From assembly GCA_020832465.1 (NCBI GenBank), contig JAFIER010000014.1:1-34680 (forward strand): DNA of 34,680 nt. The letters are read 5' to 3'. This DNA comes from Bernardetiaceae bacterium (GTDB lineage: Bacteria; Bacteroidota; Bacteroidia; Cytophagales; Bernardetiaceae). The notes under the pieces are model-generated. The model had not been told where the DNA came from and searched no databases. It worked only from the letters and a program-made list of their open reading frames with translations. The position numbers and the translations under genes were made by a program. Shown in pieces: positions 1-6,279 of the stretch (the stretch's first letter is position 1; each line of letters begins with the position of its first letter).

Positions 1-1054
1 TATGAAAAAGAAAAAGAAAATCTTCTCCGTTAGGCGAAATAATGCGTTTTTCGAAGTGCATACCAGCCAGCGCATTATCAAACTTTTTAAATTCACCCGT
101 TTGCAAATAATACCCCCTAGGGAAAATAATACCTTGCTCATCGGGTAATAATACGCAGGCTTCGCCTATAGCATCTACACGGCGCACTTCTTTGAGTTTT
201 TCATTAAAAATAAAATAACGAAACTTGCCATCTTCTTGGTAGGGTTCGATTTTGAGTAGAATCAAATTACCCAAATCCGCATAAAAATAATTGGCATCAT
301 CAAGTCTTTGATTCGGATTTTCCACCGGCTCAGCATAAATGCCTTCACCACTTTCCGTATTGTTATCAATCTTGATAGTGAGGTTGCCACCTACGGTTTC
401 TACAAAAACACGGTCTAAAATAGAAACGTGGGGGTGCTTACCCTGCCTAAAGCTATCCCGCTCGGCACGCACCCAATCAAACTCCTGCTGTTTCGGATAT
501 TGCACCTCACGCTCGCTGCGGCTATCGATATAGACAAGTTTGTTTTCTTTGGTAACCTCCCACTTAAAGGCTTTAATATCTTGCGGACGGCTACCGACCT
601 GAAAAACAGCATAAAGAAAAGGTGCTTTAGTATAAAACTTACTAAAAGTAGTCCGTTTGTAGTATTTATAAAGTTGCTGAAAATCCTCTTTGAGCTTTTC
701 AGTGATAATCAAATCTAAGTCATCAGCATGAAAAGAGTTATCTTCGTCCTCGAATCTATACAAACTAAAAACATCTGAAAGCTGTAGCTCTTTGCGCAAT
801 CCCATTTGCACGTTATAACCAAAGAGAAAGGATTGGCTATTGCCAATCTCGACCATATCACGTGGCATGCAATTATTTTCAGTATAAATGCGGTCATTGG
901 CAATGAGCTTATTTTCTATTGCACCAAAAATATTACGCCTTGAGGCGTTGAGCTTGGTGAGTCGTGTTTGTAAATCTTGTGCTTGAGCATCAAGACGCTT
1001 ACGAATAATTTCATAAGTACCGCTTTCTAAAGCTTGACTATCGTTTTTTTCCAT
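1..1054 (-). CDS. DNA repair ATPase (DUF3686 family), 5' part, cut by the window edge
   Basis: An open minus-strand frame runs from an ATG at 1054-1052 off the left edge, giving about 351 N-terminal residues without a stop. The translation begins MEKNDSQALESGTYEIIRKR and continues with a coiled-coil-like LDAQAQDLQTRLTKLNASR segment, then ENNCMPRDMVEIGN and FLFGYNVQMGLRKE. This order matches, from memory, the N-terminal region of the large bacterial proteins annotated as DNA repair ATPases (DUF3686); these are usually well over 1000 residues with an AAA-type ATPase module further downstream, which is not visible here. The role in repair is a database-style annotation rather than something shown by this fragment. 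The start lies 35 bp from a type B repeat that separates it from the divergent gene at 1289. Confidence 0.75.
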   Translation of the reverse strand, partial: MEKNDSQALESGTYEIIRKRLDAQAQDLQTRLTKLNASRRNIFGAIENKLIANDRIYTENNCMPRDMVEIGNSQSFLFGYNVQMGLRKELQLSDVFSLYRFEDEDNSFHADDLDLIITEKLKEDFQQLYKYYKRTTFSKFYTKAPFLYAVFQVGSRPQDIKAFKWEVTKENKLVYIDSRSEREVQYPKQQEFDWVRAERDSFRQGKHPHVSILDRVFVETVGGNLTIKIDNNTESGEGIYAEPVENPNQRLDDANYFYADLGNLILLKIEPYQEDGKFRYFIFNEKLKEVRRVDAIGEACVLLPDEQGIIFPRGYYLQTGEFKKFDNALAGMHFEKRIISPNGEDFLFLFH

Positions 1055-1088
1055 AATGTATTTGAGAACTAAAATGCTAATTTGCGTA

Positions 1089-1195
1089 GGAGTTGTACAT
1101 CAAGTGGATAAATCAACTTAAGTAGTTTGAGCAACACAAATAGTTTGCTAAAAAATGTTTGTGTTGGCCTAGTTTATCCAAATTGTCGTACCCCC
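1089..1195. repeat. Type B palindromic element with 7-bp flanking duplication
   Basis: A 107-bp non-coding unit. Its left end (TGTACATCAAGTGGATAAA, from 1094) and right end (TTTATCCAAATTGTCGTACC, to 1192) are imperfect inverted repeats matching the type B ends at 3369-3582. An inner palindrome pairs AACACAAA (1133-1140) with TTTGTGTT (1158-1165). The direct repeat TTGCGTA flanks the unit at 1082-1088 and 1196-1202 and looks like a target-site duplication. The element lies between two divergent genes, and the right duplication supplies the TA of a TATCTTTG promoter box. Confidence 0.65.
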
Positions 1196-1200
1196 TTGCG

Positions 1201-1208
1201 TATCTTTG
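1201..1208 (+). promoter_or_regulatory. Candidate -7 box TATCTTTG of the gene at 1289
   Basis: TATCTTTG fits the Bacteroidota -7 consensus TAnnTTTG and lies about 80 bp upstream of the ATG at 1289. No TTTG lies 19-21 bases upstream now. If the type B element and one TTGCGTA copy are removed in thought, a TTTG at 1061-1064 falls 22 bases upstream, close to the usual spacing. Confidence 0.4.
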
Positions 1209-1288
1209 AAAAACAAAATACGAACTATTTTTTTATTTTACGATTTTTTTTTAGTTTTAGCCAAAATTTTAGACAAAAACTTTACTAC

Positions 1289-1696
1289 ATGACAAAGATT
1301 TTATTGGATAAACCTTATGCTTCATTAGTTTATGTAGCTGAGGGCAATTATTTGAAACTAACTTGGAAGGCAGATATTGATAATGAATCTTATAAAGATT
1401 TGTGGAATTTTGTGCTTAATCAGTTTATAGTACGCCAAATCAATCGTTTACTTATAGACCAGCGTGAGCTGGGCAATATCAGTATGGCTGCCCGTGCTTG
1501 GTTTATGGTAAAGTTTGTACCTACAATTCGCAAACAGGTTACTGGCACAATTGTGCTGGCTATGATACAAACAAAGCACGTAGGGAGAAAAGCTGCTTTT
1601 GCTTACCTTATCAATGGAGCTAAAAATAAGCTCAACCTAAAACTTGAAAAATTTAATGACCCAGAAGAAGCTAAAAATTGGATTGTTATCAATTAA
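1289..1696 (+). CDS. Small protein, possibly STAS/SEC14 (SpoIIAA-like) fold
   Basis: This encodes 135 residues from the ATG at 1289. The frame is open further upstream to 1127, but that stretch runs through the repeat element and gives an atypical Phe-rich peptide, so I chose the internal ATG that starts MTKILLDKPY. Visible features are a beta-rich N-terminus (ASLVYVAEGNYLKLTWKADI), a central helix with ILLIDQRE-like spacing (NRLLIDQRELGNIS), and a C-terminal helix ending EEAKNWIVIN. This pattern resembles the STAS/SEC14-type proteins common in Cytophagales, which have no well-defined function. There is no signal peptide or membrane segment, so it is probably cytoplasmic. The gene is real with good confidence; the fold assignment is tentative. 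No antisigma partner is adjacent. Confidence 0.7.
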   Translation: MTKILLDKPYASLVYVAEGNYLKLTWKADIDNESYKDLWNFVLNQFIVRQINRLLIDQRELGNISMAARAWFMVKFVPTIRKQVTGTIVLAMIQTKHVGRKAAFAYLINGAKNKLNLKLEKFNDPEEAKNWIVIN

Positions 1697-1888
1697 GCAC
1701 TGCCCAGCAAAACTATCCTTACAATTACCGTAGCAAAGCAATACAACAATATTGAATTTTAGCACAAGCACTTAGCCTTATAAATGCTACTTACGCTTCT
1801 CGCCTAAAGGTCAGAATTTGCTTTTTTGCATTTTTTTTTGTATAATGGGTGCTTACTTAAACACAAATCATCAAAAAAACTTAGATAA

Positions 1889-2707
1889 TTGGCAAAACCA
1901 CAACGCATTCTCATCAAATACGGCGGCAATGCTATGCGCCGCCCCGAGCTACAAACCGCTATCATTACGCATATCAAGCAAATGAAAAGCAGTGGATTAG
2001 AAGTTATTTTAGTCCACGGTGGCGGTCCCTTTATTCAAGAAATTTTAGACCAAGTAGGGCTTGAATCCACTTTTGTAGCGGGGCATCGCTATACAAGCGC
2101 GGCCATGATGCCTTATGTTGAAATGGCACTCAAAGGCAAAGTCAATGGTAGGCTTGTCGGCGAATGCCAGCGGCAGGGTATGCAGGCTATAGGTCTATCA
2201 GGCAAAGATGGTAATAGCGTCATAGCTACAAAACGTCATCATATAGCAAAAAATGGTGATATACACGATTTAGGACAGGTTGGCGATGTCGCTCAAGTCA
2301 ATACAGACCTTATCGAGTTACTACTCAAACATGGGTACTTGCCCATTTTTACCTGCATTGCCAGCGATACAAACGGCTTAGATTATAATATCAATGCGGA
2401 TATGTTTGCAGGGCATCTTGCTGCTGCTTTGCAAGTAGATAGCTATGTAGTGCTCACCGATGTCGATGGTCTGATGCAAGACATCAAAAAACCCGAAAGT
2501 ATGATCAATGAACTCAAACTTCAAGATATTGAACCTTTAAAAGGAGAAATAATTCAAGGGGGTATGATTCCGAAAATAGATTCTTGTGTCATTGCCTTAG
2601 AAAATGGGGCAGGCAGCGCACGTATCTTAAACGGTACGAAGCCCGAGCAGCTCTCTGATTTGTTTGTACATCAAAAGCCACTCGGTACGCTTATAAAGAA
2701 GCAATAG
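1889..2707 (+). CDS. argB: Acetylglutamate kinase (ArgB), TTG start
   Basis: A 272-residue cytoplasmic amino-acid kinase that phosphorylates N-acetyl-L-glutamate with ATP, the second step of arginine biosynthesis. Visible landmarks are KYGGNAM (K10), the HGGGP loop (43-47), HRYTSA (R67), GLSGKDG (102-108), NINAD (167-171) and GGMIPK (K229). The start must be TTG at 1889 or a later codon, because the codon just before it (1886-1888) is an in-frame TAA and the next ATG (M16) would remove the catalytic K10. The N-terminus is short and lacks the extra helix found in arginine-inhibited hexameric kinases, so feedback inhibition of that kind is not expected, although KYGGNAM itself also occurs in inhibited enzymes. 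The gene ends 13 bp from the convergent H-NOX gene. argD follows at 3712; the other arg genes are not in the window. Some Bacteroidota use N-succinyl intermediates, so the exact acyl group is an assumption. Confidence 0.93.
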   Translation: MAKPQRILIKYGGNAMRRPELQTAIITHIKQMKSSGLEVILVHGGGPFIQEILDQVGLESTFVAGHRYTSAAMMPYVEMALKGKVNGRLVGECQRQGMQAIGLSGKDGNSVIATKRHHIAKNGDIHDLGQVGDVAQVNTDLIELLLKHGYLPIFTCIASDTNGLDYNINADMFAGHLAAALQVDSYVVLTDVDGLMQDIKKPESMINELKLQDIEPLKGEIIQGGMIPKIDSCVIALENGAGSARILNGTKPEQLSDLFVHQKPLGTLIKKQ

Positions 2708-2720
2708 TGACAAATAATTG

Positions 2721-3251
2721 TTACTTCAGGCTCAAGAAGGTAAGCCTTATTTCGCTCTCTGATAATTTTTCAATTTCAATGTCTTCTTTGAAATAAGTGG
2801 CCACACCTTTTACTAACGAGATGTAAAGGTCTATCAAATTGCGCTTAGACTTGTATTGCACTAAAAGCGTATACTTATTTTCCTCTGTATAAATAAAGTT
2901 AGGAGGCTTAGCTTTGTTAAAATGCTTACCTACAAGGCTATGAATATTATCGAGTTTGAGTATAAAATCTTTTGCATCTTTCAGCCCAATATACCAAAAT
3001 TTATATTCCCTTGGCGCATAATGACAAACCCAATACACACCGAACAAATCAAAAATTTCAGAAAGAGGCTTTTTCAATATCGTGCTACTATTAGTTATAA
3101 GCTGAAGAGATTGATGCTCATCAATATCTTCTGTTTTTGTAAATCTATAGTCTTCTGGCAGTGCCGTAGCTTTAAGCACTTCTTGCCATTTAGACTCTCC
3201 AAACTGCTCGGTAATCATTTCGCCCAAGCATCTATGTATAGTACCCTTCAT
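2721..3251 (-). CDS. Stand-alone H-NOX (haem nitric oxide/oxygen-binding) protein
   Basis: This encodes 176 residues from ATG 3251-3249 (MKGTIHRCLGEMITEQFG), the usual length and opening of H-NOX proteins. The open frame extends upstream to 3320, but that part enters a repeat palindrome and is unlikely to be translated. The proximal haem ligand is His104 (in LDNIHSLVG), and the haem-propionate motif YxSxR is present as Y133-K-S135-K-R137 with conserved prolines at 116-117. The residue corresponding to the distal tyrosine of O2-binding H-NOX (Thermoanaerobacter Tyr140) is Leu142, so an O2-excluding NO sensor is predicted. H-NOX proteins normally control a partner histidine kinase or cyclic-di-GMP enzyme; none is adjacent here, and the nearest kinase is at 9577. 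The gene converges on argB, and a cluster of nested repeats lies just upstream. Confidence 0.85.
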   Translation of the reverse strand: MKGTIHRCLGEMITEQFGESKWQEVLKATALPEDYRFTKTEDIDEHQSLQLITNSSTILKKPLSEIFDLFGVYWVCHYAPREYKFWYIGLKDAKDFILKLDNIHSLVGKHFNKAKPPNFIYTEENKYTLLVQYKSKRNLIDLYISLVKGVATYFKEDIEIEKLSESEIRLTFLSLK

Positions 3252-3302
3252 CGGCGATGTTTGTTTTTTGTCATACTTACTACTAAACACTCTGCCTCCA
3301 CC

Positions 3303-3370
3303 AGAAATAACATTTCTCAAAGAAATGTTATTTCTAAGCCCATTTTTCCATAACGCTATGGAAAAATGGG
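3303..3370. repeat. Type A palindromic element (left part), interrupted by a type B element
   Basis: Two adjacent perfect hairpins. The first pairs AGAAATAACATTTCT with AGAAATGTTATTTCT (3303-3317 and 3321-3335). The second pairs CCCATTTTTCCATA with TATGGAAAAATGGG (3339-3352 and 3357-3370). The remaining type A end, AAAAATGTATAGCAGTATG, occurs at 3583-3601, after the type B element. The outer left end normally seen in this family (CATACTRCTATAC) is missing next to the H-NOX gene. The lower-order hairpins could also act in transcription termination or RNA stability. Confidence 0.7.
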
Positions 3371-3582
3371 GTGTACGTCAAGTTGGTAAATCAACTTAGG
3401 TAGTTTCAGCCTTTACAGTTTTTAAAGCTGTAGCCCGAAGCTCCAGCTTCGGAAGTGGCTTATAACGAAGCTGGAGCTTCGTACTACAGGCAGTAAAGAT
3501 GTTAGATGTCAAATTTTTAGAAATAACATTTCTCAAAGAAATGTTATTTCGGTGCTAATTTAGCAAAGTTGTCGTACACCCT
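3369..3582. repeat. Type B element with nested inverted repeats, inserted in a type A element
   Basis: A 214-bp non-coding unit with ends GGGTGTACGTCAAGTTGGTAA (3369-3389) and TTAGCAAAGTTGTCGTACACC (3560-3580). AAAAATG at 3362-3368 and 3583-3589 flanks it as an apparent 7-bp duplication. Inside are a short palindrome AAGTTG/CAACTT, an outer pair CTTTAC/GTAAAG (3411-3416, 3493-3498), a long pair CTGTAGCCCGAAGCTCCAGC / GCTGGAGCTTCGTACTACAG (3428-3489), and the core hairpin GAAATAACATTTCTC...AGAAATGTTATTTC (3519-3550). From here to argD (3583-3711) I see only AT-rich sequence. Confidence 0.7.
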
Positions 3583-3711
3583 AAAAATGTATAGCAGTAT
3601 GTTTTTTGTAAAAAGAAAAATACAGCAATTAGTATGCTAAAACAACAAAAGTCATCGCAAAAAATATTTAAATTATTATAAAATCTATTTACTCAAAACA
3701 AAAACGATAAT

Positions 3712-4914
3712 ATGCAAAAAAATCAAACCAACCTCTCACTTTACGAGACAGACAAATCCAATTACTTACCTACTTTTGCACGCTTTCCGCTTGCTTTCTC
3801 TCATGCAAGTGGTGCTCAAATTTGGGACGTAGAGGGCCGAGCTTACCTTGACCTTTTGGCAGGTATTGCAGTCAATAATGTAGGGCATTGCCACCCTAAG
3901 GTCAGTGCAGCGATTAGCCTTCAGGCGCAAAAACTGATGCACATTTCAAACTTTTTTGTCAGCGAACCCCAAGTGGAGCTTGGTGAGCGACTTACACGCT
4001 CTGCGGCTATGAACCGTGTATTTTTTACCAATAGCGGTGCCGAATCTGTAGAGGGTGCAATCAAAATTGCACGTAAATACGCTTTTAAAAAGGGGCGAAG
4101 CGGTCAGATTTTATTTATGGAAAATAGTTTTCATGGACGCACCTTAGCCACTATTGCAGCGGGTAAAAAAGCCTATCAAAAAGGTTTCGGACCTATTCCA
4201 GAAGGTTTTCAGTCCTTGCCTTTTAACGATATTCAAGCCGCTCGTGCTGCAATCAATAAAGATATTGCTGCTGTTATTCTCGAGCCTATACAAGGCGAAG
4301 GAGGTGTTGTACCTGCTGATACAGACTACTTAAAAGCGATGCGCCAACTTTGCGACGAGCAAGGCGTACTGCTTATTTTTGATGAAATTCAATGCGGCAT
4401 AGGGCGTAGCGGAAAATTATTTGCCAAAGATCTCTACGGTGTGCAGCCCGATATAATGACCTTAGCCAAAGGCTTGGGCGGTGGCATGCCTGTAGGTGCA
4501 TTTTTATGCACAGAAAAAGTAGCTGCCGAGATAGACGGAGGCGATCATGGCACTACCTTTGGCGGAAATCCATTAGCTTGTGCAGCCGCACTTGCAACGC
4601 TAAAAGTCATAGAAGAAGAAGGACTTTGCGGGGCAGCAAGGCATACAGGGGCGTGGCTTACCGAAAAACTCGAGGGTTTGAAAAAGCGTTTTCCAAATCA
4701 TATCAAAGAAATAAGAGGAAAAGGCTTAATGCTCGGCGTAGTTATGCACAGCGAAGCCAAACCTATTGTAATGGCACTCCTCGAAAGAGCTATTATTGCC
4801 AATGCCACCGCCGGAAATGTACTGCGCTTAGTGCCCCCTTTGAATATTCGCAAACAAGAGCTCGAAGTCTTTTTAAATGCCTTTGAAGAAATTTTAAATA
4901 GTATGAAAGCCTAA
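3712..4914 (+). CDS. argD: Acetylornithine aminotransferase (ArgD)
   Basis: A 400-residue PLP-dependent class III aminotransferase of the usual length for the family. It converts N-acetylglutamate 5-semialdehyde and glutamate to N2-acetylornithine and 2-oxoglutarate in arginine biosynthesis; ArgD enzymes often also act on succinyl-diaminopimelate precursors. Visible landmarks are TNSGAESVEGAIK (106-118), SFHGRT (139-144), EPIQGEGGV (191-199), FDEIQCGIGRSG (223-234, with D224 expected to bind the pyridine nitrogen), the Schiff-base lysine K253 in TLAKGLGGGMP, and HGTTFGGNPLAC (279-290). The ATG at 3712 gives a normal N-terminus (SLYETDKSNYLPTFARFPL). It lies in the same direction as argB but is separated from it by the H-NOX gene and the repeat cluster, so it is probably transcribed on its own. 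Ornithine and succinylornithine aminotransferases are the main alternatives. Confidence 0.93.
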   Translation: MQKNQTNLSLYETDKSNYLPTFARFPLAFSHASGAQIWDVEGRAYLDLLAGIAVNNVGHCHPKVSAAISLQAQKLMHISNFFVSEPQVELGERLTRSAAMNRVFFTNSGAESVEGAIKIARKYAFKKGRSGQILFMENSFHGRTLATIAAGKKAYQKGFGPIPEGFQSLPFNDIQAARAAINKDIAAVILEPIQGEGGVVPADTDYLKAMRQLCDEQGVLLIFDEIQCGIGRSGKLFAKDLYGVQPDIMTLAKGLGGGMPVGAFLCTEKVAAEIDGGDHGTTFGGNPLACAAALATLKVIEEEGLCGAARHTGAWLTEKLEGLKKRFPNHIKEIRGKGLMLGVVMHSEAKPIVMALLERAIIANATAGNVLRLVPPLNIRKQELEVFLNAFEEILNSMKA

Positions 4915-5017
4915 CCCCATAAAAGCACAAATAAATCTCATAAATTCAATAAAAATGAGGGCTTAATCAAAGCCAAAAGAAAAACTAATTATTTTTTTGA
5001 AAAAAAGTGAGCATTTA

Positions 5018-5049
5018 TTTGCACAAACAAAAAAAGTTTTATATCTTTG
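5018..5049 (+). promoter_or_regulatory. Bacteroidota-type promoter upstream of a small RNA
   Basis: TTTG (5018-5021), exactly 20 bases, then TATCTTTG (5042-5049), a full match to the Bacteroidota primary-sigma consensus. Transcription is expected to begin near 5055. No open reading frame of useful length follows before the terminator at 5109-5141. Confidence 0.65.
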
Positions 5050-5054
5050 TATTG

Positions 5055-5141
5055 TCGGTTCTATCACAGAATCGACGTGTTTTCATAGCTGGTTGAAAGA
5101 TTACAGAAAAAAGGCTCTTCGCTGAAGGGTCTTTTTTTTTT
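5055..5141 (+). ncRNA. Candidate small RNA of about 87 nt, family unknown
   Basis: The stretch is bounded by a consensus promoter and an intrinsic terminator. It contains a hairpin of 8 pairs (TCGGTTCT 5055-5062 with AGAATCGA 5068-5075, one G-U, loop ATCAC), about 33 unpaired bases including CATAGCTGGTTGAAAG, and the terminator stem. It does not show the features of SRP RNA, 6S RNA, tmRNA or tRNA that I know. It lies between argD and the sdh operon, which has a separate promoter about 90 bp further on. A leader attenuator for sdh is a possible alternative, but the strong terminator and the second promoter favour an independent transcript. Confidence 0.5.
5109..5141 (+). terminator. Intrinsic terminator of the candidate small RNA
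   Basis: AAAAGGCTCTT (5109-5119) pairs along its length with AAGGGTCTTTT (5125-5135), allowing two G-U pairs, with loop CGCTG. A run of ten T follows at 5132-5141. Confidence 0.75.
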
Positions 5142-5233
5142 GCTTTAGATTTCCGCCCCTTTGTTTGTAAGCTACTCTCCTGAAATTTGCTCACCTTTTT
5201 CTAATTTAGAATTTGTCAAAATAAGTCTTAAAT

Positions 5234-5265
5234 ATTGCAAAACTACTCTTTGATATGTATCTTTG
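5234..5265 (+). promoter_or_regulatory. Promoter of the sdhCAB operon
   Basis: ATTG (5234-5237), 20 bases, TATCTTTG (5258-5265). This matches the Bacteroidota consensus in both boxes and spacing and predicts a leader of about 100 nt before the sdhC ATG at 5375. I see no clear riboswitch-like structure in that leader. Confidence 0.65.
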
Positions 5266-5374
5266 GAAACTTAAAACAAAATAACTTAGCAACTGCTTTT
5301 ATACAATAAAATTGTTAGTTATAGGCGATTTTGTTAATCTGTTTTTATTAAAATCTAACATCAAATAAAAAATT

Positions 5375-6052
5375 ATGAATTGGTTTACACGTGTATTAAC
5401 GAGTAGCATAGGGCGTAAGGTTTTGATGGCACTTACGGGGCTGTTTTTAAGTCTATTTCTTGTGGTTCATTTGATAGGCAATTTACAGCTTTTAGCTGGC
5501 GATGAGGGTGCGGCGTTCAATGCGTATGCAGCCTTTATGACTACTACGCCTATTGTCAAGGTTGCTTCTTACCTTCTTTATGCTACTTTTTTGTTGCATA
5601 TCGTGCAAAGTATTTTGCTTACGATGCATAACCGCTCGGCACGCCCAGTGGGGTATCGTAGCGCGGGCAGTTCGCAGGGCGTATCCTCTACCTCGCGTAA
5701 TATGGGGATTTTGGGTACGATTATCTTAGTTTTCTTGATTATCCATTTGCGTAATTTCTGGTACGAGATGCATTGGGGCGAAATCACTACAGATGCAGCA
5801 GGCAATAAAGACCTTTACAAGGTTGTTTCTGAAGCATTTGCTCAGTGGTGGTACGTGGCTTTGTATATTGTTTCTATGGTAGGCGTGGGTTTTCACCTTT
5901 GGCATGGCTTTGCCAGTTCGTTCCAAACCTTAGGTTTGAATCATGCAAAATACACCCCCTTTATTAAAAGTTTAGGTTATGGTTTTGCTATTCTTATTCC
6001 CTTGGGTTTTGCGCTGATTCCTATCATTATGTTTGTACAAAGTGGCAATTAA
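5375..6052 (+). CDS. sdhC: Succinate dehydrogenase/fumarate reductase cytochrome b558 subunit
   Basis: A 225-residue integral membrane subunit that anchors the succinate:quinone oxidoreductase and carries haem b near the quinone site. Five hydrophobic segments can be read at roughly 15-36, 62-84, 110-128, 158-178 and 200-221. Histidines placed in or near them (H32, H75, H85, H124, H174, H177) are the candidate haem ligands, as in the single-anchor, dihaem type B enzymes. The start MNWFTRVLTSSIGRKVLMAL is typical of the Bacteroidota b558 family. It is the first gene of the operon with sdhA and sdhB; a 227-bp gap with a hairpin separates it from sdhA. Direction (succinate oxidation or fumarate reduction) cannot be told from sequence. 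Confidence 0.92.
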   Translation: MNWFTRVLTSSIGRKVLMALTGLFLSLFLVVHLIGNLQLLAGDEGAAFNAYAAFMTTTPIVKVASYLLYATFLLHIVQSILLTMHNRSARPVGYRSAGSSQGVSSTSRNMGILGTIILVFLIIHLRNFWYEMHWGEITTDAAGNKDLYKVVSEAFAQWWYVALYIVSMVGVGFHLWHGFASSFQTLGLNHAKYTPFIKSLGYGFAILIPLGFALIPIIMFVQSGN

Positions 6053-6129
6053 GCGTAGTCTTTAGGATTCTTTACAAAAAGCCTAAAGCTGTGTAAACAA
6101 TTTTTGTACACAAATTTTTATATATTCAT

Positions 6130-6178
6130 AAAAAACAGGCAGTTATTTAGATAGAATCATTCTAAAATACTGTTTTTT
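6130..6178 (+). terminator. Imperfect hairpin with T run between sdhC and sdhA (possible attenuator)
   Basis: AAAAAACAG (6130-6138) pairs with CTGTTTTTT (6170-6178), and ATTTAGA pairs with TCTAAAAT inside it, leaving a short bulge. The T run at the 3' side resembles an intrinsic terminator. Since the operon continues, it may give partial termination or mark a processing site. Confidence 0.35.
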
Positions 6179-6279
6179 GAATATAAAACCACTAAGAATT
6201 GCAGAATTTCTAAAAAGTTCGTAATTTTTAGTATTCTAATAAAATATACAAGTCATTTACCTATATCACAGAGATTCTT

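Noticed and set aside
1127-1288. N-terminal extension of the STAS-like gene
   Set aside because: It reads through the type B element and gives a Phe-rich, unconserved-looking peptide; the ATG at 1289 gives a compact domain.
2922-3353. Plus-strand open frame of 143 codons over the H-NOX gene
   Set aside because: It is antisense to a clear H-NOX domain and its end lies within repeat hairpins; composition is not protein-like.
3303-3601. Possible CRISPR array because of repeated palindromes
   Set aside because: The repeats are not evenly spaced, there are no spacers of constant length, and no cas genes are present.
4506-4886. 126-codon frame inside argD
   Set aside because: Overlaps the conserved aminotransferase in another frame and is rich in Arg, Ser and Tyr without any domain.
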